The translations under genes were made by a program, and so were the position numbers. Under the pieces are notes generated by a model, which worked only from the letters and a program-made list of their open reading frames with translations, had not been told where the DNA came from and ran no database searches. 64,000 nucleotides of DNA from Sphingobacteriaceae bacterium. GTDB lineage: Bacteria; Bacteroidota; Bacteroidia; Sphingobacteriales; Sphingobacteriaceae. Below are positions 7,509-17,778 of this stretch, one piece after another; position 1 is the first letter of the stretch; each line of letters opens with the position of its first letter. Where the stretch lies: the NCBI GenBank assembly GCA_903642215.1, contig CAHJWG010000001.1, positions 372,001-436,000 of the forward strand. Reading direction: 5' to 3'.

Positions 7509-10500
7509 TTATACAATACTGTTAAAATTCTTTTTCCTTTTATTTTGCTGATATTCTGTTGGCGTAGTACCAAACTGCTTTAAAAAATTTCTACCTAAAT
7601 GAGATTGCGAGCTATAACCCACCATGTTAGCAACTTCATAAATTTTATAATCGCCTTCTTCCAGTAACTGCGCGGCAACTTTTAAGCGTGTTATGTTAAT
7701 CAGTTCGTTAATCGTTAAACTTGAAATCGCTTTAACCTTACGGTATAAAGTGGGCTTGCTCATATTTAAAAAATTAGCAACATGCTCCACATCCAAATCT
7801 GTATCCTGGATGTTGTTATAAATCACAACATTTAGCTTATCCAGAAACTCTTCGTCTGATTGCGAGTAAGCCATACTTTTAATATGCGCCAAAGGCGAAC
7901 TTGCAAAATGTTCTTTTATTTTATTCCGGTTGCTTAACAAATTAGCAATCTGCACTTCCAGGTGTTCCGGGGAAAACGGCTTCTCAATGTAAGCATCCGC
8001 GCCAACTTCTAATCCTTCGAGCTTGCTTTGTATTGTATTTTTAGCGGTTAACAGGATGATTGGTATATGGCTGTATTCAAAATCCATCTTGATTTTCTTA
8101 CAAAGCTCATAACCATCCATTTCCGGCATCATTACATCACTGATAATCAGTTGCGGATTTTCGGTTTTGAGTAAGTTTAAAGCTTCATGCCCATCCAAAG
8201 CTTTAATCAAAATGTATTTCTCTACTAAACCGTCTGCAATAAAATCTAATATTTCCGGATTATCATCAACTAATAAAATTAAAGGTTTCATAAAGTTTAA
8301 TTTAATATTGGTTTGGTCAAATATGTTATTCGTTTCTAAATCATCCGCATATAAATCAAATTCTTTATCCTGATGAACAGGCAGCGTTAAGGTAAAAATA
8401 TTTAATTTTTGATCCGGTTTTTTTAGGGTGAGAACACCTTTGTGCAACTCGGTGAGCGAACGGGAAAGTGATAATCCGATACCTGTTCCAACCTGTTTTT
8501 CCGTTTCTTTTAACCTAAAAAACGGTTCAAATATCTTATCGCACATATCCTGAGGAATCAGGTGGCCGTCGTTCCGTATTTCGATAGTAAAAGCACTATT
8601 ATCCCCGCAGGGAAACAGCTCTACTTCAACCACTTTTGCCGCATATTTAACTGCATTATTAAACAGGTTGCTCAGTATTTTATTTACAGCTTCTGGGTCG
8701 ATATAGGCAAATAAAGGTGTGGAAGATGGTTTTAGCGAGTAATCAAGGTTTTTTTGTTCGGTAATCGGTTTAAACCGGATAAAAACATCTTCTAAAAATT
8801 TTGTGATGTTAGTTTTAACAAAGCTCAGGTTAAAAATATTAGTTTCCGTTCTCCTGAAGTCAAGCAGCTGATTAGTTAAATCCAGCAACCGGTTGGTGTT
8901 TTTTTCCATGATTTTCAGGTTATTCTGAATCTCCGGAACCTGCCCCGACTTGCGGATTACTTTTTCCATCGGGCCTTTAATCAGCGTTAAAGGCGTACGG
9001 ATTTCGTGTGCAACATTGGTAAAAAATTCGATTTTGGCATTGTAAATTTGCTTTTCCTTGTCGTTTTCCAAAATCTCGATCAAGCGGTTATTTTTTTCAC
9101 GGGTTTTAATATGATAACTTCTAAAAAGATAATAAACGGCAAACAAGCCGATGGAGGAATAAATGATATAAGCAAAAATACTTGCCCAAAAAGGCGGAGA
9201 AATTACAATTTCAAGCGTTGCATTATGTTCGTTCCATTTACCGTTACTATTGGCTGCATTTACAATAAAAGTATAATGCCCAGGTAAAAGCTGTGTAAAA
9301 TATACTTTGCGGTTCGTTTTTAAATAATTCCAGTGATTATCCAAACCCTCCATTTTATACTTATAAAGCGTCATTTCCGGTGAGGAAAAACTCAAGGCCG
9401 CAAAATCAATACTAAAAGATGACTGATCGTATTTAAGCTTTACTTTATCTGTATAAATAGTAGATTTACTTAACAGCGAGTTCTGGTTTATCTTAATTTC
9501 TTTATTGTAAACCTGCAAATCTGTAATGTAAATTGGTGCTACAAAATTATTGTTATGAAACGACAACGGGTTAAAGCTGATCATCCCTTTTACAGAGCCG
9601 AAATACATGGTGCCGTCAACATCTTTAAAAGAGGAGTTATAATTAAACTGATCGCTCAGCAAGCCGTTGGCTTTGGTGTAAACCTTGATACTTTTATCTG
9701 TTAGATTGAAGCTTACCAAACCCAATGTGGTACTTATCCATAACTTTTTACGGGCATCTTCCTGCATCCTAAAAACATAATTGCTTGGTAAACCCATAGT
9801 TACATCAAATACTTTACATTCGTTTTTAACAGGGTTGTAATGCCAAACGCCCGAACCTTCCGTAGCAAACCACAGGCAATGCCGGCTGTCTTCAAATATG
9901 CCGGTTACCGTACTGCTTTTTAATGCTTCTTTTACCGGATATTTATTGCGCAGTTTGCCGATTAAGTTAGATTTAGGATTATAATAGTAAACGCCATCGC
10001 GCATGGTGCCTATCCAAATAGTTCCGTTATGATCTTCGGTAATTGAATTAATAAAATCAGACGGAGGCAGATTTTTAATAAGTGTAAAATCCAGGCTTGC
10101 TTTATTGTAACGGTAAAGGCCGGATGATGTACCAACCAAAACTGCACCCGAACTGCTTTTATAAAAGCACACAATAAAGTTACTTTTAAGTTCATTTGGC
10201 TTTGGCCCGGCAATAAAATGATGGATAACTTTGCCCGTAAGAATATCCATAATATCCAGTCCGCGATCAAAAGTGCCGATAAATAAATTGCTGCCATCTG
10301 CCAGTAAACCGTGTATGTTGGTATTGCTAATGCTGTTTTTACCAGCAGGAATATAATGTGTCCAGGTGCATTTATCGCTGCTTAATTTGTTAAGGCCGTT
10401 ATCTTCGGTACCCACCCATAAATTCCCGTACCGGTCTTTACATATCTCCCGAACTACATTTCCTTTGATGGAATTTTTATCAATCCGGGGATAAATTTTG

Positions 10501-11501
10501 TTGAAGGTTGAATATTGTTTAGGGTAATAATTTAACCCGCCGAAGTACGTTCCGGCCCAAACGCCGCCTTCCGCATCTTTGTAAAGCGTGTAAACAGCAT
10601 TGTCTGAAATGGAATACGGATCGTTATATTGCTTGCTTAGATTAGTAAATGTATGCTTGTTGATATCATAAATAAAGATCCCGGATTCTGTTCCGATCCA
10701 GTATTCGCTGTTAGAATATTTTAAAAAATCCCGTACAAAAATTGCCGTTTTATTTTCATTATAAATCAGTACATCTTTATAAGTTCCGTTTTTAGTATTA
10801 AATATTTTAAATCCCTGACTGGAAGTACCGATAAAAAGCTCATGGTTGGCCGCGTAAAATATCTTCTCGATATAACTGGAAGACGTTTTTTTGGAGTTTT
10901 TGAAAACGCTGTAAATTTTGAATGAGCTATCTGCCGGATTAAATTTTTCGAGCATGCCTGTTGTTGTCGAAACCCACAACGTTCCGTCATCACCTTTGGC
11001 AATGCTGGTAGCATCAAAATGCTGGCCGGGCTGCATATTTTTAATCTTGCCGGTAAGATCATCATAAACCAATACAGAACCGCCAATAATAAACCAGTAA
11101 TCATTATTGCTGCCATTTATGATACATCTTACCGGTTGGTTTACTACTGTTTTTATGGCAGTAAAACTCTCGTCCCTATCGTTGTATTTATAAATTCCGG
11201 CATCCGTTCCTACCCATAAAACACCTTTGTTATCTATATAAAGTGTATGTATAAAATTATTACCGATACTCTTTTTATCGGTTAAATTATGGCGGTAAGT
11301 TTTAAAAGTATAACCGTCAAACCTGTTTAAGCCATCTTTGGTGCCGAGCCATAAAAACCCCTGTTTATCCTGCGCAGAGCAGTAAACCGTGTTGTTTGAT
11401 AGTCCGTTTTCTACCTGGTAGTGCCTGAAATAATAAGGCTGCGCAAAACAGGTATTTAACAAAAAAACCAGTAAGAAACTGTAAAATAATTTAGCTTTCA
11501 A
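7509..11501 (-). CDS. Hybrid two-component system regulator (HTCS) of the polysaccharide locus
   Basis: 1330 residues uniting sensor and regulator in one membrane protein. In order: signal peptide (1-20); a two-bladed propeller sensor of many Reg_prop repeats (LWLGTKDGLNRFDG, LWVGTDAGIYKYN and similar, about 25-690); a Y_Y_Y domain (about 700-765); one membrane segment near 770-790; a histidine kinase with H in FFTNVAHEIRTPL (about 832) and an ATP-binding N box NLFNNAVKYA (about 945); a receiver with DDNPE (about 1070) and phospho-acceptor D in ISDVMMPEMDG (about 1121); and a C-terminal AraC helix-turn-helix (about 1230-1325). Such proteins sense periplasmic oligosaccharide and activate the neighbouring susC operon. 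The start is TTG at 11501, supported by the signal peptide; no nearby ATG exists. It carries a repeat copy at 9923. Confidence 0.95.
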   Translation of the reverse strand: MKAKLFYSFLLVFLLNTCFAQPYYFRHYQVENGLSNNTVYCSAQDKQGFLWLGTKDGLNRFDGYTFKTYRHNLTDKKSIGNNFIHTLYIDNKGVLWVGTDAGIYKYNDRDESFTAIKTVVNQPVRCIINGSNNDYWFIIGGSVLVYDDLTGKIKNMQPGQHFDATSIAKGDDGTLWVSTTTGMLEKFNPADSSFKIYSVFKNSKKTSSSYIEKIFYAANHELFIGTSSQGFKIFNTKNGTYKDVLIYNENKTAIFVRDFLKYSNSEYWIGTESGIFIYDINKHTFTNLSKQYNDPYSISDNAVYTLYKDAEGGVWAGTYFGGLNYYPKQYSTFNKIYPRIDKNSIKGNVVREICKDRYGNLWVGTEDNGLNKLSSDKCTWTHYIPAGKNSISNTNIHGLLADGSNLFIGTFDRGLDIMDILTGKVIHHFIAGPKPNELKSNFIVCFYKSSSGAVLVGTSSGLYRYNKASLDFTLIKNLPPSDFINSITEDHNGTIWIGTMRDGVYYYNPKSNLIGKLRNKYPVKEALKSSTVTGIFEDSRHCLWFATEGSGVWHYNPVKNECKVFDVTMGLPSNYVFRMQEDARKKLWISTTLGLVSFNLTDKSIKVYTKANGLLSDQFNYNSSFKDVDGTMYFGSVKGMISFNPLSFHNNNFVAPIYITDLQVYNKEIKINQNSLLSKSTIYTDKVKLKYDQSSFSIDFAALSFSSPEMTLYKYKMEGLDNHWNYLKTNRKVYFTQLLPGHYTFIVNAANSNGKWNEHNATLEIVISPPFWASIFAYIIYSSIGLFAVYYLFRSYHIKTREKNNRLIEILENDKEKQIYNAKIEFFTNVAHEIRTPLTLIKGPMEKVIRKSGQVPEIQNNLKIMEKNTNRLLDLTNQLLDFRRTETNIFNLSFVKTNITKFLEDVFIRFKPITEQKNLDYSLKPSSTPLFAYIDPEAVNKILSNLFNNAVKYAAKVVEVELFPCGDNSAFTIEIRNDGHLIPQDMCDKIFEPFFRLKETEKQVGTGIGLSLSRSLTELHKGVLTLKKPDQKLNIFTLTLPVHQDKEFDLYADDLETNNIFDQTNIKLNFMKPLILLVDDNPEILDFIADGLVEKYILIKALDGHEALNLLKTENPQLIISDVMMPEMDGYELCKKIKMDFEYSHIPIILLTAKNTIQSKLEGLEVGADAYIEKPFSPEHLEVQIANLLSNRNKIKEHFASSPLAHIKSMAYSQSDEEFLDKLNVVIYNNIQDTDLDVEHVANFLNMSKPTLYRKVKAISSLTINELINITRLKVAAQLLEEGDYKIYEVANMVGYSSQSHLGRNFLKQFGTTPTEYQQNKRKKNFNSIV
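9923..9936. repeat. Dispersed 14-mer copy inside the HTCS gene
   Basis: ATGCTTCTTTTACC, one mismatch. On the coding strand it is read PVKEAL, in the propeller sensor between repeats. Confidence 0.5.
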
Positions 11502-11680
11502 GCAAGGTTATAATTGCAAATATATCCTTAATACAAATTAGTTTGTAATTTATTTGATACGTTTTTACTAATTATTGATAGGATTCCACTAATCCTAAGT
11601 TAAAAAATCCTTTTTCTTTACATCAAGAATTAAGGTATAACTCAACCTCTTTTTTCTTATAAACCAATTATTAAACATTT
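11502..11680. promoter_or_regulatory. Divergent HTCS/susC control region
   Basis: This gap must contain the start sites of both the HTCS gene and the susC operon. CAAATATA (11517-11524) reads TATATTTG on the minus strand, a TAnnTTTG match placed to give a leader of about 10 nt for the HTCS; no good -33 box is seen. A dyad TAGGAT, 7 nt, ATCCTA at 11579-11597 lies about 85-100 bp before the susC start and is a candidate site for the HTCS AraC-type domain. Both are suggestions only. No repeat copy is present here. Confidence 0.35.
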
Positions 11681-14600
11681 ATGAAAAAAGTTTTACTTCT
11701 TGAACAAGAAGGAATCACCTTCTTTAAATGGAAACACAAATACACTAAAAGCAAAATAACCGGCAAGCTGGCATTGGTTTCTTTTGTAATCTATCTGCTT
11801 GTTTCTGCTGCTTCATTTGCCCAAACGAGGCTGAATGTAAGCGGTACTGTAACCGATGATAAAGGCCAGGCGTTGGTTGGTGTAGGTGTTAAAATCAAGA
11901 ACACTACTATCGGAACCTCAACAGATGTTGAAGGCAGATTTAAAATTACTGTAATAGATGCAAACAGCGTATTGGTGTTTAGTTACCTTGGTTTTAGTGG
12001 CCGCGAAATACCCGTAAACGGCAAAAGCACGATCAATGTAAGATTAGAACCTGTAAATTCAACTTTACAGGAAGTAGTTGTTACAGGCTACGGCACCCAG
12101 AAAAGAGAATCCATTACCGGGGCAATTTCAAGTGTAACCAGCAAGGATATTGATCGTGTACATGGCGGCTCTACAGTTAGTACAGGCTTGGCCGGTAAGT
12201 TGCCCGGTGTAACCTTTAGGCAGGCAGAAGGGCGGCCTGGTGCAAGTGCCAGCATCCAAATCCGTAATATGGGTACGCCTTTATATGTTATCGACGGGAT
12301 ACAGCAGGACGAAGGCCAGTTTAATAATCTTGCGCCAAATGATGTGGAGAGCATTACGGTATTAAAAGATGCATCGGCAGCTATATATGGTGTACGGGCC
12401 GGAAACGGTGTTGTTGTGGTAACTACAAAAAGAGGGGCAGGCGAAAGCAGGATCAATATTGATTCTTATTTGGGCTTTCAATATTGGGACAGGTTCCCCA
12501 ACGTACTGACAAATTCTTATGATTATATGAGTGCGCTGGCAGCAGCCCAGGTAGTTACCAACGGAAGTACAGCGATTACACCTGCAGAATTAGACAAATA
12601 TAAACAAGGCACACAGGTTGGTTATCAAAGCTTTAACTGGAAACCATTTGTTCTGGCCAATAAAGGTGCCCCGTTAAATTCATTCCACGGTGATATTACA
12701 GGAGGAACTGATCGGGTTAACTATTACGTATCGGCAACCAGTTTATATCAAAATGATGAAGCCGGTGCAGAGTATTCTTACCGCCGTACAAATATCCAAT
12801 CCAATGTGAGGGCTAAAGTAGTATCCGGGCTAACTGTTAATATGAACATTAACGGACGGGTAGAAACGCATGAAAACCCAGGTGTACCCGGAGGTGATGA
12901 TTATTTTTTGGCAAGACTTGGTATTTTGCAAAATACACCTTTAGACAGGCCTTATGCAAATGATAACCCGGCTTATTTAAGGGACAACGGCCAGCATACA
13001 GAAGCAAATTATGCCTTTTTAAATAAAACAATAGCAGGTTTATACCACCAGGACTGGAGGGTATTGCAAGCAAACTTCGGTGCCGAGTATGAAATCCCCG
13101 GAGTAAAAGGCTTAGTGGCAAAATATAATTACTCTTATTATATTGCTGATGAGTTAGAGAATAACCAAGAATACACTTATAATGCTTACACCTATAACCA
13201 AAGTACAAAAAATTACGATATTACACACTCCGTTACCAATCCGTGGAGAGATCGTGAACAACGTAAAGAACTAAATACCACTACCCAGTTTCAGTTAAAC
13301 TACAATAACTCTTTTGGTAAAAGTACGATCGGCGGAACCTTTGTTGCCGAACGTATCAAACTGGAGCATGTAAGGAACTGGCTGCACGCAAGCCCGATAT
13401 CAAATAATTTACCCTTAATTTATTTACCAACGGTAGATCAGTACCAAGACAGTGATGATTCTGAGGCACGTATTGGCTATGTAGCACGTTTAAATTACAA
13501 TTACGATAACAGATATTATTTAGAGGCATCAGGCAGAAGGGATGCATCCTATCTGTTTGATCCTGCCCATCGTGTAGGATACTTCCCGGGTGTATCCATC
13601 GGATGGCGGATTACACAGGAAGGTTTCATGAAAAAATTATTGGGAAGTAAAGGCATCCTTACAGATTTAAAATTCAGAGGTTCGTACGGTGTATTAGGGG
13701 ATGACAGAGATCCTAATGGTTCAAGGGATATTTATGGAAATATCAACCCGATTGTTCCTTCCTACGCTTACCTGCCCGGCTACAACTACAATACGGGTGC
13801 TGCCGGTAACATTGCTATCTTAGACGGTAACGCGGTTTCTACTTCCCAAAGTAAAGGTGTCCCGATTAGTACAGTTAGCTGGTTAAGAAATAAAATACTG
13901 GATATTGGTGCTGATTTCAGTTTGTTTAACAGCCATTTAAATGGTACCATTGATTATTTTGACAGATCTCGAACAGGGCTTGTTGGAACAAATTATAGTG
14001 TGTTATTACCACAGGAAGCCGGATACAGCCTGCCTGGTATTAATGAAAACAGTGATTCGCACCGGGGCGGTGAAATTTCATTGGCATATAATAATAAAAT
14101 AGGCGGCTTTACCTATAATGTAGGTGGAAATGTTTCTTACACCCGTCATTATAACAATATTAATATAACGGCACCTTTCGGCAACTCTTTAGATCAGTAC
14201 CGAAGTTCAATCGTAAACCGTTCATCTGATCTTTCCTGGGGATATCAGGTTATCGGCCAGTTTACTTCAAAGGATCAGATTAACGCTTATAAAGTAAATG
14301 AAGACGGTAAAGGAAATAGCACTGTTTTACCGGGCGATTTAATTTATAAAGATCAAAACGGAGACGGCAAAATTGACGGGTATGACCAGCGGCCAATGGG
14401 ATTTAATACAGGCGCACAGCCAAATGTTAACTTCGGGCTTACTTTTGGTGCTGCTTATAAAGGTTTCGATTTTCATGCTGATTTCTCCGGTGCTTCCGGT
14501 TATTCATGGAACCAGAACTATGAAGCAAGATGGGCTTTCCAGGGTAATGGAAACTTAAATACAATTTTTGAGGATAGCTGGCATTTAAGCGATCCTTATA

Positions 14601-14929
14601 ATCTAAATAGCACCTGGATTGAAGGTAAATATCCGGTAAACAGAAATAACGTAGGCACAAACCATTATGATTATAATTCCTATTCATCATACTGGTTACA
14701 TAATGCTAAATATATAAGGGCAAGAACTATTGAACTGGGATATTCTTTGCCGACAGCGTTATTAAGCAAGGTTAAAATTAAAAGAGCGAGGTTTTACGGA
14801 AACGTATACAACTTGTTTTCTTTAGACAACCTACACCAATTTGGTATTGACCCTGAAGTTAATGATGACAACGGACTCCAAACACCGCAAAACAGGGTTT
14901 TTAACTTTGGTGTTAATTTAACCTTTTAA
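11681..14929 (+). CDS. SusC/RagA-family TonB-dependent outer-membrane transporter
   Basis: 1082 residues. A long signal region (residues 1-48, ending SAASFAQ) is followed by a carboxypeptidase-regulatory-like beta-sandwich (about 52-135, GTVTDDKGQALVGVGVKIK), a TonB plug domain (about 140-250) with QEVVVTGYGTQKRESITGAI, and a 22-strand beta-barrel ending in the outer-membrane signature FNFGVNLTF. It imports oligosaccharides across the outer membrane with its SusD lid, powered by TonB. It heads the operon susC-susD-DUF3823, with gaps of only 23 and 21 bp, and diverges from the HTCS that probably controls it. None of these three genes contains a good copy of the dispersed repeat. Confidence 0.95.
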   Translation: MKKVLLLEQEGITFFKWKHKYTKSKITGKLALVSFVIYLLVSAASFAQTRLNVSGTVTDDKGQALVGVGVKIKNTTIGTSTDVEGRFKITVIDANSVLVFSYLGFSGREIPVNGKSTINVRLEPVNSTLQEVVVTGYGTQKRESITGAISSVTSKDIDRVHGGSTVSTGLAGKLPGVTFRQAEGRPGASASIQIRNMGTPLYVIDGIQQDEGQFNNLAPNDVESITVLKDASAAIYGVRAGNGVVVVTTKRGAGESRINIDSYLGFQYWDRFPNVLTNSYDYMSALAAAQVVTNGSTAITPAELDKYKQGTQVGYQSFNWKPFVLANKGAPLNSFHGDITGGTDRVNYYVSATSLYQNDEAGAEYSYRRTNIQSNVRAKVVSGLTVNMNINGRVETHENPGVPGGDDYFLARLGILQNTPLDRPYANDNPAYLRDNGQHTEANYAFLNKTIAGLYHQDWRVLQANFGAEYEIPGVKGLVAKYNYSYYIADELENNQEYTYNAYTYNQSTKNYDITHSVTNPWRDREQRKELNTTTQFQLNYNNSFGKSTIGGTFVAERIKLEHVRNWLHASPISNNLPLIYLPTVDQYQDSDDSEARIGYVARLNYNYDNRYYLEASGRRDASYLFDPAHRVGYFPGVSIGWRITQEGFMKKLLGSKGILTDLKFRGSYGVLGDDRDPNGSRDIYGNINPIVPSYAYLPGYNYNTGAAGNIAILDGNAVSTSQSKGVPISTVSWLRNKILDIGADFSLFNSHLNGTIDYFDRSRTGLVGTNYSVLLPQEAGYSLPGINENSDSHRGGEISLAYNNKIGGFTYNVGGNVSYTRHYNNINITAPFGNSLDQYRSSIVNRSSDLSWGYQVIGQFTSKDQINAYKVNEDGKGNSTVLPGDLIYKDQNGDGKIDGYDQRPMGFNTGAQPNVNFGLTFGAAYKGFDFHADFSGASGYSWNQNYEARWAFQGNGNLNTIFEDSWHLSDPYNLNSTWIEGKYPVNRNNVGTNHYDYNSYSSYWLHNAKYIRARTIELGYSLPTALLSKVKIKRARFYGNVYNLFSLDNLHQFGIDPEVNDDNGLQTPQNRVFNFGVNLTF

Positions 14930-14952
14930 TTAAAATTTTATTCGAATATTTA

Positions 14953-16860
14953 ATGAAAAAGATATTAGCAATAGCCATAATTTCTATACTCTTGAGTACA
15001 GAATCATGCAAAAAAGACAGTGACTTTTTAAATGTACCGCCAAAATCAGTTGTAACTACAGACGTAGCATTTTCAGATCCGGCATTAGTATTATCCGCTA
15101 TAGGAGATCTTTACAACAGGCAAGTAGATTTTTCAGGCCTTGATAACGGATGGCAAAGTTTTGCTGATTTTGGCGAATCATTTCCTTCAGATAATGCATT
15201 TTATTATATAGTACAAAACCGTAGCTGGAATTATGATTCATGGGCAACATGGGATTATGGATACATACGCGATTTGAACCTTTTTATCGATAACGTAACT
15301 GCTTCAACCAAGTTAGCTGCATCTGATAAAGCTCGTTTTTTAGCAGAAGGGCGTTTTTTACGTGCCAATTATTATTTTGAACTGGTTAAGAGAATGGGTG
15401 GTGTCCCATTAATTATCAATACATTAACTTATGATAACAGCGGTTCGGTAAGTAATTTGCTAAATCCAAGAGCAAAAGAATCTGCTATTTATGATTTCAT
15501 AATCAGTGAGGCTGAAGCAATAAAAGGTTCTTTACCTTCAGATCCTTCCGAAAAATCTAGGGTAACACAGGCAGCAGCACTTGCTATGGAAACAAGAGCA
15601 GCATTGTATGCAGGCTCAATTGCTAAATATGGTGCTGCAACTCCGCAGGTTTCACTTCTTGGCGGCGAAGTAGGCATTCCTGCAAGTATGGCTGCAGGTT
15701 ATTATACAAAAGCTTTAACAGCAGCAAAAGCAATTATATCAGGCACAGCAGGAGGTTATAAACTATACCAGGTGCTGCCCAATCTTTCTGATAATTTTGC
15801 AGCAGTTTTTATAGATAAAAGTTCTGTAAACCAGGAATCTATTTGGGTTGAAGATTTTAAAGCACTTGCAGGTAAAACGCATGCCTTTACTACAAACGAT
15901 CAGCCTTATTCCGTATCAGATGAAGCTACTGATGCCGGCCGTTTAGACCCGTCATTAAATCTGGTAGAATCTTTTGAAAAATTGGATAACACCTTTGCCC
16001 CGATACCAACAACAGACGCAGCAGGAAATCCGATTTACTATACAGATGAGCAGGGACCTTTTGCAGGCAGGGATGCAAGGTTGGCAGGCACAGTTATGCT
16101 GCCTAACTTTTTTTGGAAAACAGCATTTATTGATATTTGGGCAGGCTATCTGCTGCCTAACGGTAACACCATTAGTAGTGATGATGCCACCCATTTAACT
16201 ACCTTACCAGGCGGTTCGGCGCAGGTACAGGTTGTTGGAAAAGACGGACCGACACCTACCGGCGAACCGCTTAGAAGCCAAACCGGTTTTTACATTCGTA
16301 AATACTTAGATCCTACAACAGGCTCAGGCCGAAGAGGGCGTGGCAGTGATGTTAACTTTATCCGTTACCGTTATGGTGAAGTTTTACTAAACGCTGCCGA
16401 AGCTGCTGCAGAATTAGGCGATTTTGCCACTGCATCAACTTATATTAACCAGGTACGTGCAAGAGCTGGTTTAACCATACCGCTTGTTTTAACTGCCGCA
16501 AACTATTTTGACCGTATTGTACACGAACGCCGCGCAGAACTTTCATTTGAAGGACACACTTTATTTGATATGAAACGCTGGAGAATAGCTACCAGGGTTT
16601 GGGACGGCAACACAGAATCATTAGCAGATTTAACAAGTAACATTGGTTCAGCCACAAAAAGGAATACACAGCCATGGGGTTTGTATCCTTACAAATTTTA
16701 CAATCCGGGAGGTGCAAACGATGGTAAATGGGTCTTTAAAGAAGTGCTGCCAGCAAACGTAACAGGCGTGCTTAATTTCAGGCTTGGTAATTATTACTCT
16801 CAAATTAATGATGGTATCATTACGGCCAATCCTAAAGTTATCAGACAGCCTAATCAATAA
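14953..16860 (+). CDS. SusD/RagB-family glycan-binding lipoprotein
   Basis: 635 residues with a lipoprotein signal peptide (IISILLSTESCKKD, lipidated Cys at 19). The body shows the alpha-helical TPR-like SusD fold: helix ARFLAEGRFLRANYYFELVKRMGGVPLI near residues 130-155, and the C-terminal RagB region with NAAEAAAELGD, IVHERRAELSFEGHTLFDMKRWR near residues 510-545. It forms the surface lid over the SusC barrel and binds the incoming glycan. It is translated 23 bp after susC. Length is within the larger end of the family. Confidence 0.95.
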   Translation: MKKILAIAIISILLSTESCKKDSDFLNVPPKSVVTTDVAFSDPALVLSAIGDLYNRQVDFSGLDNGWQSFADFGESFPSDNAFYYIVQNRSWNYDSWATWDYGYIRDLNLFIDNVTASTKLAASDKARFLAEGRFLRANYYFELVKRMGGVPLIINTLTYDNSGSVSNLLNPRAKESAIYDFIISEAEAIKGSLPSDPSEKSRVTQAAALAMETRAALYAGSIAKYGAATPQVSLLGGEVGIPASMAAGYYTKALTAAKAIISGTAGGYKLYQVLPNLSDNFAAVFIDKSSVNQESIWVEDFKALAGKTHAFTTNDQPYSVSDEATDAGRLDPSLNLVESFEKLDNTFAPIPTTDAAGNPIYYTDEQGPFAGRDARLAGTVMLPNFFWKTAFIDIWAGYLLPNGNTISSDDATHLTTLPGGSAQVQVVGKDGPTPTGEPLRSQTGFYIRKYLDPTTGSGRRGRGSDVNFIRYRYGEVLLNAAEAAAELGDFATASTYINQVRARAGLTIPLVLTAANYFDRIVHERRAELSFEGHTLFDMKRWRIATRVWDGNTESLADLTSNIGSATKRNTQPWGLYPYKFYNPGGANDGKWVFKEVLPANVTGVLNFRLGNYYSQINDGIITANPKVIRQPNQ

Positions 16861-16881
16861 TTTAAATTTTACTTAGAACTT

Positions 16882-17583
16882 ATGAAAATCAAATTTCATT
16901 ACATAATCATACTTTCCCTTATGCTGCTAAGTGCAGCCTGTAAACTGGATAATATGAGTCCGCCGTCAGTAATATTAAAAGGACAGTTAATGTACAAAGG
17001 CACTCCGGTGGGTGTTGAATATAACCAGGTTCCTTTTCAAATTTATCAATCCGGTTTTAAAGGTAATTCGCCTATAACCGGAACATTTGATCAGGACGGA
17101 AACTATTCTATATTAACTTTTAACGGCAATTACAAATTTACCATACCCGGCGGGCAAGGTCCTTTCCAATGGAAAGAACTTGCATCAGGAGGCAGGGATA
17201 CGTTAGCAATCAATCTTAGTGGTGATCAAACTGTAAATATTGAAGTTACACCGTATTATATGATCCGAAATGCAACTTTAACTGCTTCGGGCGGTAATAT
17301 AACAGCAAAATTAAGTATAGAAAAAGATATTACCGACGCTACCGCTAAAAGTATACAAACGGTAAGCCTGTTTGTAAATAAAACCCAATTTACATCTTCA
17401 GCAGATCATGCTGCCGAAGCAGATTTAGCCGGAACAGCCATTACCGATCCCGCTAATGTAAATTTAAGCGTAGCTATCCCCAAGTTTACGGTTGTACAAA
17501 GTTATGTTTACGCCCGTGTAGGTATCAGGATAGCGGGTGTGGAAGACATGATATTTTCACCGGTTCAAAAGTTAACTTATTAA
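16882..17583 (+). CDS. DUF3823 lipoprotein following SusCD
   Basis: 233 residues, with a lipoprotein signal (SLMLLSAACKLDN, Cys at 20). The rest fits the DUF3823 family: two beta-sandwich halves, the first a carboxypeptidase-regulatory-like domain (ILKGQLMYKGTPVGVEYNQVPFQIYQ), the second Ig-like with a VYARVGIRIAG strand near the end. Proteins of this family occur directly after SusC/SusD in Bacteroidota loci and are thought to be surface glycan-binding accessory proteins. It is in the same operon (21 bp after susD). An inverted repeat pair at 17611-17690 follows and may end the transcript. Confidence 0.85.
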   Translation: MKIKFHYIIILSLMLLSAACKLDNMSPPSVILKGQLMYKGTPVGVEYNQVPFQIYQSGFKGNSPITGTFDQDGNYSILTFNGNYKFTIPGGQGPFQWKELASGGRDTLAINLSGDQTVNIEVTPYYMIRNATLTASGGNITAKLSIEKDITDATAKSIQTVSLFVNKTQFTSSADHAAEADLAGTAITDPANVNLSVAIPKFTVVQSYVYARVGIRIAGVEDMIFSPVQKLTY

Positions 17584-17610
17584 ATAGCAGCGATAATCAC
17601 AAGAATGCCG

Positions 17611-17690
17611 ATGCTTCTTTTATCACCTAAATAATTGAATTACTTTCTTTTTTACCAGCATTAGCGATTTTTATAGGATAAAAGAAGCAT
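17611..17690. repeat. Inverted pair of exact 14-mer copies
   Basis: Two exact copies: reverse at 17611-17624 (followed by ACCTAAATAATT) and forward at 17677-17690 (preceded by TTTTTA plus TAG), 52 bp apart. They lie between the DUF3823 stop and the GH127-type gene, giving a potential 14-bp stem at the end of the susC operon. Confidence 0.85.
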
Positions 17691-17778
17691 CAGTAATTAA
17701 ATCTAACAACACCTTTTTTTAAAAAATCTACTTTCGTATATTGGATTAGGTTCTTTTATTTCTATCGCTTAAATCAAT